NCBI GenBank assembly: GCA_965199555.1
Contig: CBDASJ010000012.1
Coordinates: forward strand, 196,499-260,498
Direction of reading: 5' to 3'
Length of the DNA: 64,000 nt
Origin: LMUY01 sp965199555
GTDB lineage: Bacteria; Pseudomonadota; Alphaproteobacteria; Acetobacterales; Acetobacteraceae
Shown here: in pieces, positions 50,721 through 59,579 of the stretch
Layout of the letters: each line of letters starts with the position of its first letter
Position numbering within the stretch: position 1 is the first letter of the stretch
The notes under the pieces: model-generated
What the model saw: the letters and a program-made list of their open reading frames with translations, nothing else
Database searches by the model: none
Told to the model about the DNA's origin: nothing
Made by a program: the position numbers and the translations under genes

Positions 50721-51926
50721 TCAGCCGCGGCGGCACCCCAGGAAGTCCAACTGCCAACCGAGCTCCTCCGGCGTCAGCGGGTAGCCGCCGGATGCGGAAG
50801 GCAGCATGGACGCTTCGGGGCCAAGCTGGCCGATCACCGTCTGCACCGGCCCGGCCACCCGCATGGAGAACCCGGCCTTCCACACCAGGCTGATCAGCGC
50901 CTTGGCACTGCGCAGCGCCGCCGCCCGGTCCATCACCGTCAGCGGCACCGCCGCGGCCACGGCCAGCATGGTGCTGGCGCGCCGGGTGTCGCCGCCGCGC
51001 AGGGCGGCCAGCAGGGCGGCCTCCGTCAGCTCGCCCATGGTGTCCAGCGCGCGCGCTTCCTCCATGAGCGTTTCGTCGCTGACCCGGGGTGCCGGCGCCG
51101 GCTGCCGGGTCAGTTGCTGCTCCAGCCGCTGCTGGATTTCGCTGACCACCTTCGGCGAGATGTCGGTCCGTTCGACCAGGACCTTGAGCAGGTGGGCGGC
51201 CACGATCTCCGACAAGGCGCGCGCCGCGTGGTCGGACAAGCGCGGCCGGCGCACCAGCGGCTCGTGCCAGCCGGGTTCGTGTTCGGCACGCGCGATGATC
51301 ACGTCCAGCGCGCTTTCCTTGATGGACGCGGCCTGGTTGCTCAGCAGGGCCTGGATCGCCGCGCTGTCGGCCGAGGCGGCGATCGCGTCGGCCACCTCGT
51401 CCGGCAGGTTGGCGCGGCAGGCGATCGACGCGGCCGCCGTTTCGTGCGGCGGCGTGTCCAGCAGGTTGAGCAGGTCTTCCGTGGACAGCAGGGGCGACAA
51501 GCGCAGCACCGGCTCGCTGACCGACGCCGCCGAGTCGTTGGCCAGGGCCAGCAGGAAGTCCCGCGGCAGGTCCGGCAGCTCGGCCACGATCACCGCGATG
51601 GCGGTGCGGATGCGGACCGCCTCGTCCTGCACCAGCGTGGACAGGATGCCCAGCGTGCGGGCGCGCAGCGCCGCCTCGGCCGGCGCGGTCAAGGACGTGG
51701 CGAGCTTGCGGGCGACCAGCAGGCGCACGCGTTCGTCGCCATCCCCGGCCAGGCGCTGGTCCGCCGTGGCGCTCACCGACGGGTTCAACGCCACGGCTGC
51801 CCGCACGGTGATCGCGTCGTCGCGCGCCAGGTAGGACAGGATGTCGGGTGGCGTCGTCGGGCTGGCAGCCAGCTTGACCCGCAAATCCAGGTCAAGCAGC
51901 GCCCGAGCGACCGTATCGGTGCCCAC
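50721..51926 (-). CDS. DUF2336 (HEAT-like) protein
   Basis: The 401 residues are alpha-helical repeats in the DUF2336 style (LAASPTTPPDILSYLARDDA, AVRIRTAIAVIVAELPDLPR, VLRLSPLLSTEDLLNLLDTP). This family is typical of alphaproteobacteria and resembles HEAT repeats used as scaffolds. The function is unknown; neighbourhood with a diguanylate cyclase gene 9 bp upstream on the same strand suggests a signalling link. Confidence 0.85.
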   Translation of the reverse strand: MGTDTVARALLDLDLRVKLAASPTTPPDILSYLARDDAITVRAAVALNPSVSATADQRLAGDGDERVRLLVARKLATSLTAPAEAALRARTLGILSTLVQDEAVRIRTAIAVIVAELPDLPRDFLLALANDSAASVSEPVLRLSPLLSTEDLLNLLDTPPHETAAASIACRANLPDEVADAIAASADSAAIQALLSNQAASIKESALDVIIARAEHEPGWHEPLVRRPRLSDHAARALSEIVAAHLLKVLVERTDISPKVVSEIQQRLEQQLTRQPAPAPRVSDETLMEEARALDTMGELTEAALLAALRGGDTRRASTMLAVAAAVPLTVMDRAAALRSAKALISLVWKAGFSMRVAGPVQTVIGQLGPEASMLPSASGGYPLTPEELGWQLDFLGCRRG

Positions 51927-51935
51927 GCGTGGTTC

Positions 51936-53348
51936 CTACGGGAACAGCAGGTCGCGCGCGACCCGCCAATGGCCGCGGCCGGCCCGTTTGACGTCGTACA
52001 TCGCGCTGTCCGCCCGGCGCATCACCTCTTCCAGCGTTTCGGCGCCGCTTGCGTGGCGGGCGGCGATGCCGATGGAGGTCGACACCACCGGGGCCTCCGG
52101 CGGCAGCACCGCGGCGAACGAGGCGGGGCCCTCCAGCCGCAGCCGTTCCGCCCGTTCGGCCGCGGTCAGCTCGTCGGAGCCGTCGAGCCAAAGCGCGAAC
52201 TCGTCGCCTCCCAGCCGCGCCACCAGGTCGGCCGGCCGCACGGTGGCGCGCAGCAGGGCCGCGGCGTGGATCAGCGCCTGGTCGCCGGCCTCGTGACCGC
52301 ACTCGTCGTTGACGCGCTTGAAGTTGTCCAGGTCGACGAACATCAGCGTGCCCGGCAATTGCTCGCGGTCCAGCCGGTCGATGCGGCGGTTCACCTCTTC
52401 CAGGAAGGCGCGGCGGTTCAGCAGTCCGGTCAGCGGGTCGGTCCGCGCTTGCCGGGCCAGTTCGCGCTGGATGGCGTCGTGTTCCAGCACCACGCGGACC
52501 ACCGTGGTGACGGAGGACGCGAGCAGCCCGTCCTCTTCCGTCCAGCCGGCTGCTTCCGGCATGCGCCAAACGCACAGGCCGGCGCGCTGGCCGAACCGCG
52601 TGTAGCTGGGGCAGGCGATGATGGGGTGGCCTTCCGCCACCGTCATCAGCGCGTCCGGCGTGTCGACCTGGAGGGCGGCGGCCGCGGCGGCCACCACGCC
52701 GGGCGCGATCGTGCCGCAATGGTGCAGCAGGATGTCGCCGTCGGCCGGTGCCAGCAGGTCGACCACCGCCACGCCCGCGGCGCCCAGGGCGGCGGACAGG
52801 CCTTCCAGCACCGCCTCCATCATGCGGGGGGCGAGCACTTCCTGCCGCATCTGCCACAGGATGTGCTCCACCACCTCGCCCCGGCGGAGCGCACCGGCGA
52901 CCTGGGACTCGCGGGCATGCTCCACCGAGATGTCGCGCGCGACCCCGCGCATGCCGGCGGGCATGCCGGCCTCCACCAAGGGGGCGGCGGTGAAGCTGAA
53001 GCAGGCCGTGCCGCCTGCCGCCCGCTTCACCCAGGCGCGCCGGTCGCGATAGGCCGGGCCGGCGTTGAAGGGGTTGAACCCGTCGGCCGGGGCGGCGAGC
53101 AGGCTCGTCGCCGGTTGCGCCAGCAGGTCGCTGGAGGACCAGCCAAGCACCATCGCCGGCGCCACGAAGGTCAGCCGCCCGGCCGCGTCGGTTTCAAACG
53201 CGAAGTCGGTGGCCATGCACACCAGGTCGCGCCAGCGTTGCCGGCTGTCCAGCAGGGCACCGCGCAGCACGTCCGCCCCGGAGCGTGCACGGTCGGGGGG
53301 CGCAGCGATGGTGTCCGCGTCGACCAGGCTCGCAGCCAACTCGCTCAT
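51936..53348 (-). CDS. PAS-GAF-GGDEF diguanylate cyclase
   Basis: The 470-residue protein has a PAS domain (about 40-145, FAFETDAAGRLTFVAPAMVL), a GAF-like domain (150-290) and a GGDEF domain from about 300. The catalytic GGDEF is intact (380-384) and a product-inhibition RxxD (RPAD, 371-374) sits five residues before it, so it should make cyclic di-GMP from GTP under feedback control. No membrane segment is visible. It is divergent from dapD. Confidence 0.93.
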   Translation of the reverse strand: MSELAASLVDADTIAAPPDRARSGADVLRGALLDSRQRWRDLVCMATDFAFETDAAGRLTFVAPAMVLGWSSSDLLAQPATSLLAAPADGFNPFNAGPAYRDRRAWVKRAAGGTACFSFTAAPLVEAGMPAGMRGVARDISVEHARESQVAGALRRGEVVEHILWQMRQEVLAPRMMEAVLEGLSAALGAAGVAVVDLLAPADGDILLHHCGTIAPGVVAAAAAALQVDTPDALMTVAEGHPIIACPSYTRFGQRAGLCVWRMPEAAGWTEEDGLLASSVTTVVRVVLEHDAIQRELARQARTDPLTGLLNRRAFLEEVNRRIDRLDREQLPGTLMFVDLDNFKRVNDECGHEAGDQALIHAAALLRATVRPADLVARLGGDEFALWLDGSDELTAAERAERLRLEGPASFAAVLPPEAPVVSTSIGIAARHASGAETLEEVMRRADSAMYDVKRAGRGHWRVARDLLFP

Positions 53349-53498
53349 GCGTCAGCCCCATTGTTACGCCTGCCATCCTGCATGGGTCCGGTAAACGGGG
53401 CGTTAGTATCGGCCCGCCGGTCGGCCACACGGTGGTTTGACACCGGGAAGGGGGCTGCGCATGGTCCGCCGCACCCGCTTTGAAGGCGTTTCGAGACC

Positions 53499-54326
53499 AT
53501 GGACGACACCAGCCTACGCACCAGTATCGAGGCGTTGTGGGACCGGCGCGACACCCTGTCCGCCGCGACCGCCGGCGCCGCACGGGACGCCGTGGAGGCG
53601 GCGCTGGACGGGTTGGACGAAGGGCGGCTGCGCGTGGTGAGCCCGGGCGAAGGCGGCTGGACGCTGCATGAATGGCTGAAAAAGGCGGTGCTGCTGTCGT
53701 TCCGCCTGCGTGACTCCGCGGCGATGGAAGGCGGCGCCTGGGACAAGGTGCCGCTGAAAACGGCGGGCTGGGGCGCCAACCGGTTCCGCGAGGCCGGGTT
53801 CCGCGCGGTGCCGGGCTCGGTGGTGCGGCGCTCCGCCTATATCGCGCCGGGCGTGGTGCTGATGCCGAGCTTCGTCAACGTCGGCGCCCATGTCGGGGCG
53901 GACACCATGGTCGATACCTGGGCCACCGTCGGCTCCTGCGCGCAGATCGGCCGCAAGTGCCACATCTCCGGCGGCGCCGGCATCGGCGGCGTGCTGGAGC
54001 CGTTGCAGGCCGCGCCCGTGGTGATCGAGGATGAGTGCTTCATCGGCGCCCGCTCCGAAGTGGCCGAGGGCGTGGTGGTGGAGCGCGGCAGCGTGCTGTC
54101 CATGGGCGTGTTCCTGGGCGCCTCCACCCGCATCGTGGACCGCGCCACGGGCGAGGTGTTCGTCGGGCGCGTGCCGGCCTATTCCGTGGTGGTGCCCGGC
54201 ACGATGCCCGGCCGGCCGCTGCCGGACGGCACGCCGGGGCCGTCGCTGTATTGCGCGGTGATCGTCAAGCGCGTCGATGCGCAAACCCGGTCGAAGACGT
54301 CCATCAACGAGCTGCTGCGGGACTAG
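53499..54326 (+). CDS. dapD: 2,3,4,5-tetrahydropyridine-2,6-dicarboxylate N-succinyltransferase
   Basis: This 275-residue left-handed beta-helix transferase acts in the succinylase branch of lysine/diaminopimelate synthesis. It shows SYIAPGVVLMPSFVNVGAHV-type hexapeptide repeats, MVDTWATVGSCAQIGRKCHI, and GGAGIGGVLEPLQAAPVVIE, which are diagnostic. The start ATG and length match the family. It is followed by dapE after 10 bp, so two successive-pathway enzymes share an operon. Confidence 0.95.
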   Translation: MDDTSLRTSIEALWDRRDTLSAATAGAARDAVEAALDGLDEGRLRVVSPGEGGWTLHEWLKKAVLLSFRLRDSAAMEGGAWDKVPLKTAGWGANRFREAGFRAVPGSVVRRSAYIAPGVVLMPSFVNVGAHVGADTMVDTWATVGSCAQIGRKCHISGGAGIGGVLEPLQAAPVVIEDECFIGARSEVAEGVVVERGSVLSMGVFLGASTRIVDRATGEVFVGRVPAYSVVVPGTMPGRPLPDGTPGPSLYCAVIVKRVDAQTRSKTSINELLRD

Positions 54327-54336
54327 CCACGCCACC

Positions 54337-55446
54337 GTGCTCGACCCGGTTTCCCTTGCCCAGGCGCTGATCCGCTGCGCTTCGGTCACCCCCGCCGATG
54401 CCGGCGCGCTCCATGTGGTGGCGGATGCGGCGGAGCGGCTGGGCTTCACCGTGCACCGGCTGGATTTCGACGGCACGCCCAATTTGTTTGCCCGGCGCGG
54501 CACGGCCGGGCCGCATTTCTGCTTTGCTGGCCACACGGACGTGGTCCCGCCCGGCACCGCGCCCTGGGCCGCCGACCCGTTCGGCGCGGACTTGCGGGAT
54601 GATGCGCTGTATGGCCGCGGCGCGTGCGACATGAAGGGCGCGGTGGCGGCGTTCCTGGCGGCGGTGGCCGAACAGCCGCCCGGCGCCGGCTCCGTCAGCC
54701 TGCTGATCACCGGGGACGAGGAAGGGCCGGCGACCGGCGGCACCGTGCGGGTGCTCCAATGGATGGCGCAGCACGGCCACGTGCCGGATTTCTGCCTGGT
54801 GGGGGAGCCGACCAATCCTGCCGCGCTGGGCGAGGTGATCAAGATCGGCCGTCGCGGCAGCCTGAACGCGCGCATCGTCGTCACGGGCGTGCAGGGCCAC
54901 GTCGCGTATCCGGCCCGGGTGGACAACCCCGTGCACCGGCTGGTGCGCGCCCTGGCGGACATCGCGTCGGCGCGGGTGGACGAGGGCACGGACTGGTTCG
55001 AACCCTCCACCCTCCAGGTGACCAGCGTCGATGTCGGCAACACCGCGACCAACCTTGTGCCCGCCACCGCGTCGGCCCGGCTGAACATCCGCTTCAACGA
55101 CCGCCATACCGGGGCGTCGCTGGAAGCCTGGCTGCGGACGGTGCTCGCCCGTCATGCGGCGCAATTCACCCTGGACGTGGCGGTCAGCGGCGAAGCCTTC
55201 CTGACGACGCCGGGCGCGGAAACCGGCCGGCTGGCCGCTGCGATCCAGTCGGTCACCGGGCTGTCCCCGCGGCTGGACACCGGCGGCGGCACGTCGGACG
55301 CGCGGTTCATCGCGCGCTACTGTCCGGTGGCCGAATTCGGCCTGGTCGGCGCTACCATGCACATGACGGACGAGCATGTTCCCCTGGCGGATTTGCGCCA
55401 GTTGACCGACATCTACGGCGCCGTGCTGCGCGCCTTCGTGCCATGA
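54337..55446 (+). CDS. dapE: Succinyl-diaminopimelate desuccinylase
   Basis: The 369-residue zinc dipeptidase removes succinate from N-succinyl-LL-diaminopimelate. The metal ligands lie in CFAGHTDVVPPG, YGRGACDMKGAVAAFL and the catalytic-glutamate ITGDEEGPATGGT; RRGSLNARIVVTGVQGHVAYP and GLVGATMHMTDEHV complete the family pattern. The start is GTG at 54337, just after the dapD stop. Confidence 0.95.
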   Translation: MLDPVSLAQALIRCASVTPADAGALHVVADAAERLGFTVHRLDFDGTPNLFARRGTAGPHFCFAGHTDVVPPGTAPWAADPFGADLRDDALYGRGACDMKGAVAAFLAAVAEQPPGAGSVSLLITGDEEGPATGGTVRVLQWMAQHGHVPDFCLVGEPTNPAALGEVIKIGRRGSLNARIVVTGVQGHVAYPARVDNPVHRLVRALADIASARVDEGTDWFEPSTLQVTSVDVGNTATNLVPATASARLNIRFNDRHTGASLEAWLRTVLARHAAQFTLDVAVSGEAFLTTPGAETGRLAAAIQSVTGLSPRLDTGGGTSDARFIARYCPVAEFGLVGATMHMTDEHVPLADLRQLTDIYGAVLRAFVP

Positions 55447-56033
55447 AGCCACCGGGGCCGCCGCGACAGCCTGTCGCCCACGTGCTGCTGGGGATTATGC
55501 TGGTCGCCCGCGGCCGGGCGGAAGGGCTGCGCCAGTTCGGCGACACGCCGCAGGCCGTGTTGGCCGCATTGGCGCCGCTGCTGGCTTTCCTGCTGGTCGG
55601 CATCCTGCTGGGGCTGCTGGGCCGCAACCGCCTGGCGGTCACCGACCTGGCGGGGGTTTCGGTGGGTCTGCTCGGGCCGCTGGTGCTGTCGTTCGAGGTC
55701 GCGCGGCGATGGGGCCGGGCGGCGCAGTGGCGACGCTTCGCCACGGCATTCTGCTGGTGCCAATGGGCGGCGCCCGTGGTGCTGGCGTTCGTGCTCATGC
55801 TGATGGCGATCCTGATGGGCTTCGGCCTCAGCGACGAGGCCGCCGCTGGCACCGGCGTCGCCGTGCTGTTCGGCTATGGCTTGTGGCTGAACTGGTTCCT
55901 GGCGCGGCATGCCCTGTCGCTGAGCCGCTTGCGTGCCGCAGCCATGGTGGCGATCGTCAACGTCGCGACGGCCGTGCTGATCCTGGTGCCGCAGGTAGCC
56001 GATTACATGCTGAACGGCGTGCCCGCCTCGTAA
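55443..56033 (+). CDS. Hypothetical integral membrane protein (196 aa)
   Basis: No family name is known to me. Five hydrophobic segments are seen (ALAPLLAFLLVGILLGLL, LAGVSVGLLGPLVLSFEVA, WCQWAAPVVLAFVLMLMAIL, GVAVLFGYGLWLNWFLA, MVAIVNVATAVLILVPQVA). The start overlaps the dapE stop by 4 bp, and the last 31 bases overlap the truA 3' end on the other strand. Its coupling to dapDE is common in Acetobacteraceae-like genomes (inference). Confidence 0.75.
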   Translation: MKPPGPPRQPVAHVLLGIMLVARGRAEGLRQFGDTPQAVLAALAPLLAFLLVGILLGLLGRNRLAVTDLAGVSVGLLGPLVLSFEVARRWGRAAQWRRFATAFCWCQWAAPVVLAFVLMLMAILMGFGLSDEAAAGTGVAVLFGYGLWLNWFLARHALSLSRLRAAAMVAIVNVATAVLILVPQVADYMLNGVPAS

Positions 56034-56788
56034 GCCACGGCTTGCAGGCACAGCCCGGCCGCCGGCGCGGTCGGCCCGGCGGCGGCCCGGTCGCGGGCGG
56101 CCAGCACCTGGCCCATCCGCTCCGCCGGCCAGCGGCCGCGCCCCACCTGTGCCAGGCTGCCCACCATGTTGCGGACCTGGTGGTGCAGGAACGACCGCGC
56201 TTCTGCCGTTATCACGACCGTGTCGCCGTCGCGGCGGACGTCCAGCCGGTCCAGCGTGCGGAGCGGGCTGTTGGCCTGGCACGCGGCGGCGCGGAACGAG
56301 GTGAAGTCGTGCCTCCCCAGCAGGAGGTGTGCGCCCTGCGCCATCGCCGCGGCGTCCAGCGTGTGGGGCACGTGCCACACCCGGTGCAACGCCAGGCCGG
56401 GCCGGGCGCGGCGGTTGAGGATGCGATACTCGTAATGCCGGCGGATGGCGGAAAACCGCGGGTTCCAGCCATCGGGCGCTGGCCCCGCGGCCAGCACCAC
56501 GACGGGATGGGGCTTCATGTGGAAGTTCAACGCTTCGCGCACCCGGTCCGCCGCGAAGCGAGCCGGCAGCGGCAGCATGGCGACCTGCCCGGCGGCGTGC
56601 ACGCCGGCATCGGTGCGCCCGGCGACGACGCTTGCCACGGCACACCCGGCCAGCTTGGCAGCCGCGTCTTCCAACACCTGCTGTACGGTCAGCACCCCAT
56701 CCTGACGCTGCCAACCGGCGAACTCGGTGCCGTCGTACTCCACCAGCAGAGCGAAGTTCCGCCGGTCCCCGGAGCAGAGCGGTCGCAT
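56003..56788 (-). CDS. truA: tRNA pseudouridine(38-40) synthase
   Basis: A complete TruA of 261 residues: FALLVEYDGTEFAGWQRQDG, the catalytic-aspartate motif AGRTDAGVHAAGQVAML, HYEYRILNRRARPGL and SFLHHQVRNMVGSLAQVGRG. It modifies uridines 38-40 in the anticodon stem. The ATG at 56788 gives the normal length; upstream in-frame sequence runs into a palindromic repeat. It is the last gene of def-fmt-truA. Confidence 0.95.
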   Translation of the reverse strand: MRPLCSGDRRNFALLVEYDGTEFAGWQRQDGVLTVQQVLEDAAAKLAGCAVASVVAGRTDAGVHAAGQVAMLPLPARFAADRVREALNFHMKPHPVVVLAAGPAPDGWNPRFSAIRRHYEYRILNRRARPGLALHRVWHVPHTLDAAAMAQGAHLLLGRHDFTSFRAAACQANSPLRTLDRLDVRRDGDTVVITAEARSFLHHQVRNMVGSLAQVGRGRWPAERMGQVLAARDRAAAGPTAPAAGLCLQAVAYEAGTPFSM

Positions 56789-56796
56789 TTGGCCAA

Positions 56797-56930
56797 ACTC
56801 CCTCTCCCGCTGGCGGGAGACGGGCGGGGTGAGGGTGGTGCCGCCCGTCTGGAACTCTGACTGGCAGCCGATCGCGCGCTGGTCGGCCACCCTCACCCTA
56901 ACCCTCTCCCGCCAGCGGGAGAGGGAATTC
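56797..56930. repeat. Paired palindromic repeats between fmt and truA
   Basis: Two copies of a hairpin unit in inverted orientation: TCTCCCGC-TG-GCGGGAGA (56803-56820) and CCCTCTCCCGC-CA-GCGGGAGAGGG (56902-56925). Flanking bases, including GGTGAGGGTGG and its complement, also match, so the two units can pair with each other over about 40 bases. This CCCTCTCCCGC palindrome is of the REP type common in alphaproteobacteria. It lies inside an operon and may stabilise or attenuate the transcript. Confidence 0.75.
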
Positions 56931-56951
56931 CTATGCGAGGTGGGGCGGGCG

Positions 56952-57857
56952 TCACGTGGGTAGGATCGTGCCGACGGGGATCGGCGTGCCGCGCAGAAAG
57001 GCATCCGCCGCGACGGGCGCGCGGCCGGGCCGCTGCACGCGCAGCAGGCGCAACGCGCCGGCGCCGCAAGCCACCGTCAAGCCGGGTAGCACGGTGCCCG
57101 GCGCGGCCTCGCCGGGTGCCGGCTCCGCGTCCAGCACCTTCAGCACCTCGCCAAGCACCCGGCAGGTCGTGCCCGGCCAGGGCGTCAGCGCCCGCACGCG
57201 CCGGTCCAGCTCCTCGGCCGAGCGGGTCCAGTCCAAGGGGCTGTCGGCGCGGGACAGCTTCGGGGCGTAGCTTGCACCACCGGGCGGTTGCGGCACCGCG
57301 TTCGGCGCGTCCGCCAGGGCGCGCAGCACTAGCCCGGCGCCCAGTTGGGCCAGCGTGTCGTGCAGCGAGGCGGCGGTGTCGCGGGCGCCGACCGGCACGG
57401 CGGCCTTCAACAGCATGGCGCCGGTGTCTAGCCCGGAGTCCATCTGCATGATGGTGACGCCCGCCTCCGCGTCGCCTGCCAGCACCGCCGCCTGGATGGG
57501 CGCCGCCCCGCGCCAGCGCGGCAGCAGGCTGGCATGGATGTTCAGGCAGCCGAGGCGCGGCGCGTCCAGCATCGCCTGCGGCAGGATCAGGCCGTAGGCG
57601 GCCACCACCGCCGCGTCCAACCCCAGCGCCGCGAACGCCGCCTGCGCGTCCGGATCGCGCTTGAGCGAGACCGGGTAGCGCACCGGCAGGCCCATCGCCT
57701 CCGCCGCCTGCTGCACGGCGCAGCGCGTGACGGCGTGGCCGCGGCCGGAGGGTCGGGGCGGTTGCGTGTAGACGGCGGCGATGTCGTGACCTGCCGCATG
57801 CAGGGCCTGTAGGGCCGGCACCGCGAAATCCGGGCTGCCCATGAAGGCCAGGCGCAT
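56952..57857 (-). CDS. fmt: Methionyl-tRNA formyltransferase
   Basis: The 301-residue enzyme formylates initiator Met-tRNA. It has the FMT N-terminal domain (LAFMGSPDFAVPALQAL), the catalytic region LNIHASLLPRWRGAAPIQAA and GVTIMQMDSGLDTGAMLL, and the C-terminal tRNA-binding domain. The ATG at 57857 overlaps the def stop (TGATG); a TTG three bases upstream is less likely. Confidence 0.95.
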   Translation of the reverse strand: MRLAFMGSPDFAVPALQALHAAGHDIAAVYTQPPRPSGRGHAVTRCAVQQAAEAMGLPVRYPVSLKRDPDAQAAFAALGLDAAVVAAYGLILPQAMLDAPRLGCLNIHASLLPRWRGAAPIQAAVLAGDAEAGVTIMQMDSGLDTGAMLLKAAVPVGARDTAASLHDTLAQLGAGLVLRALADAPNAVPQPPGGASYAPKLSRADSPLDWTRSAEELDRRVRALTPWPGTTCRVLGEVLKVLDAEPAPGEAAPGTVLPGLTVACGAGALRLLRVQRPGRAPVAADAFLRGTPIPVGTILPT

Positions 57858-58399
57858 CAATCCGCCGCCTTCTGCTTCATTTCCTTGGCCAGGCGCCGCA
57901 TCAGCATGTTGCGCTTCAGCGCGGACAGGTGGTCGACGAACAGGATACCGTCCAAATGGTCCAGCTCGTGCTGCAGGCAGGCGGCGAGCAACCCCTCGCC
58001 CTCAACCTGTTGTTGCACCCCGTCCAGATCGTGGTAGCGGACGGTCACCCGCGCCGGGCGCGTGACGTCGGCATACTGGTTCGGCACGGACAGGCAGCCT
58101 TCTTCTCGCGTGGCCAACGCCTCGTCCGCCGCGACGATCTGCGGGTTGACCAGCGTCAGCGGGTGCGGCGCGTTGTCCGGCATCAGGTCGATCACGACGA
58201 CCCGCAAGCCTACGCCGACCTGCGGCGCCGCAAGCCCGATGCCTGGCGCCTTGTACATCGCCTCGAACATGCGGGGCACCAGCGCCTTTACCGCGTCGGC
58301 ATCCGCCGGTGCCACCCGGCGCGCCTTGGTGCGCAACGCGGCATGGGGTGCGATCAGGATGGGCAGCGTGTCGGAGGGCGGGAGCATGGTCGAGCGCAT
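57857..58399 (-). CDS. def: Peptide deformylase
   Basis: The 180-residue metalloprotease removes the N-terminal formyl group. All three motifs are present: GIGLAAPQ (53-60), EGCLS (100-104) and HELDH (144-148). The ATG at 58399 has GGCGG 6 nt upstream; an ATG four codons later is possible. It forms an operon with fmt and truA. Confidence 0.95.
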   Translation of the reverse strand: MRSTMLPPSDTLPILIAPHAALRTKARRVAPADADAVKALVPRMFEAMYKAPGIGLAAPQVGVGLRVVVIDLMPDNAPHPLTLVNPQIVAADEALATREEGCLSVPNQYADVTRPARVTVRYHDLDGVQQQVEGEGLLAACLQHELDHLDGILFVDHLSALKRNMLMRRLAKEMKQKAAD

Positions 58400-58540
58400 G
58401 TAGCCGCCTGCGCCCGGCCATTCAACGTGTGCCGGGCCACGCGGCCGCCCTTGCAACCGCGGCGGTTCGAACCAAGATCATGCGCTGTCGGGGTGCCATA
58501 ACGGGCCTCGCCATTGTCTCGCTCGATGGAGGAGGCTCCG

Positions 58541-59014
58541 ATGTCGTCAACCCGCGTGTTCGCGTCCCCGCTCTTCGTCGGGTTCGACCAGCTCGAGCAG
58601 ATGCTGGAGCGTGCGTCCAAATCGCCGTCAGACGGCTATCCACCCTACAATATCGAACAGATCAGCGGCACCACGCTGCGGATCACCCTGGCCGTTGCCG
58701 GCTTCACCATGGAAGACCTGCAGATTACGCAGGAAGATAACCAGTTGGTGATCCGCGGCCGGCAAACTGACGACTCACAGGGACGGGTGTTCCTGCATCG
58801 CGGCATCGCCGCGCGCCAGTTCCAGCGTGCCTTCATCATGGCGGAGGGGATCGAGGTGAAGGGTGCCTGGCTCGACAGCGGGCTGCTGCATATCGAGCTT
58901 TCGCGGCCGCAGCCGGAAGCCCGGGTGAAGACGATCCCGATCACGCGTCCCAGCGGCGCGCGCGTGGTGGATGCCGAACAGCGCTTCGTGCAGAGCAAGG
59001 CAGACAAGGCCTGA
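58541..59014 (+). CDS. Small heat-shock protein, Hsp20/IbpA type
   Basis: The 157-residue chaperone has an alpha-crystallin domain (about 42-135): YNIEQISGTTLRITLAVAGF, DLQITQEDNQLVIRGRQ, the GRVFLHRGIAARQFQRAFI stretch and the GLLHIELSRP end strand. A short N-terminal arm (SPLFVGFDQLEQML) and an IPI-type C-terminal motif (KTIPITRP) support oligomer formation. GGAGGAGG precedes the ATG. A DUF1150 gene follows, the usual alphaproteobacterial pairing. Confidence 0.93.
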   Translation: MSSTRVFASPLFVGFDQLEQMLERASKSPSDGYPPYNIEQISGTTLRITLAVAGFTMEDLQITQEDNQLVIRGRQTDDSQGRVFLHRGIAARQFQRAFIMAEGIEVKGAWLDSGLLHIELSRPQPEARVKTIPITRPSGARVVDAEQRFVQSKADKA

Positions 59015-59097
59015 CCAGTCCAGCCGGGGCGAAGGGCCTCGGCGCAACGTGACCAATTCGGCCTGCCGATCGCGGGGGCCGGTGCCAGGAGCACATC

Positions 59098-59346
59098 ATG
59101 ATCGACTCAGCAGACATCACCACGGCGCAGCGCGAAACCCGCATCGACGTGCGTCAGATCACCCCGGACCAGTTGCAGCAACTGGGCGTTTCGCAGTTGG
59201 CCTACGTGAAGCCCGTCATGCTGAACGGGGCGGCCATGTTCGCCATCCACGCGGCGGACGGATCACCTATGGCGGTGGCGGAAGACCGCAACCTGGCGCT
59301 GGCGGCTATCGTGGAACACGAGATGATCCCGACGCTCGTCCACTGA
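59098..59346 (+). CDS. DUF1150 protein (82 aa)
   Basis: The small protein matches DUF1150, which in alphaproteobacteria is almost always beside an Hsp20 gene. The visible core is LAYVKPVMLNGAAMFAIHAA, DGSPMAVAEDRNLALAAIVE. AGGAGC precedes the ATG. A role in heat response is inferred only from the pairing. Confidence 0.88.
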   Translation: MIDSADITTAQRETRIDVRQITPDQLQQLGVSQLAYVKPVMLNGAAMFAIHAADGSPMAVAEDRNLALAAIVEHEMIPTLVH

Positions 59347-59368
59347 GCGGACGCGTCGACCGGCGCGG

Positions 59369-59545
59369 TTAGCCCAGGAAGAACGCCATCAGGATCAACA
59401 GCACGACCACCGCAATGGCGGCCATGGTCACGAAGTTGGTGAAGCTGCCCCAGAACGCTTGACGGTCGGCGACAAACGCGTCGATGGCGGCCGGACCGGG
59501 TTCTGCGATCGTCTTCGTGGTTGTTGGCGTCGCAGTGGTTGCCAT
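59369..59545 (-). CDS. aa3-type cytochrome c oxidase subunit IV (58 aa)
   Basis: A short frame encodes a polar Thr-rich N-terminus, then the signature DRQAFWGSFTNFVT followed by one membrane helix (MAAIAVVVLLILMAFFLG). This matches the bacterial aa3 oxidase subunit IV family (pfam07835), a single-helix accessory subunit. The coding density and the family match make it real despite its size. The main oxidase genes are not in the window. Confidence 0.85.
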   Translation of the reverse strand: MATTATPTTTKTIAEPGPAAIDAFVADRQAFWGSFTNFVTMAAIAVVVLLILMAFFLG

Positions 59546-59579
59546 GGGGCGGCCTTTGGAACGGGTGTGATGCGCGGTT

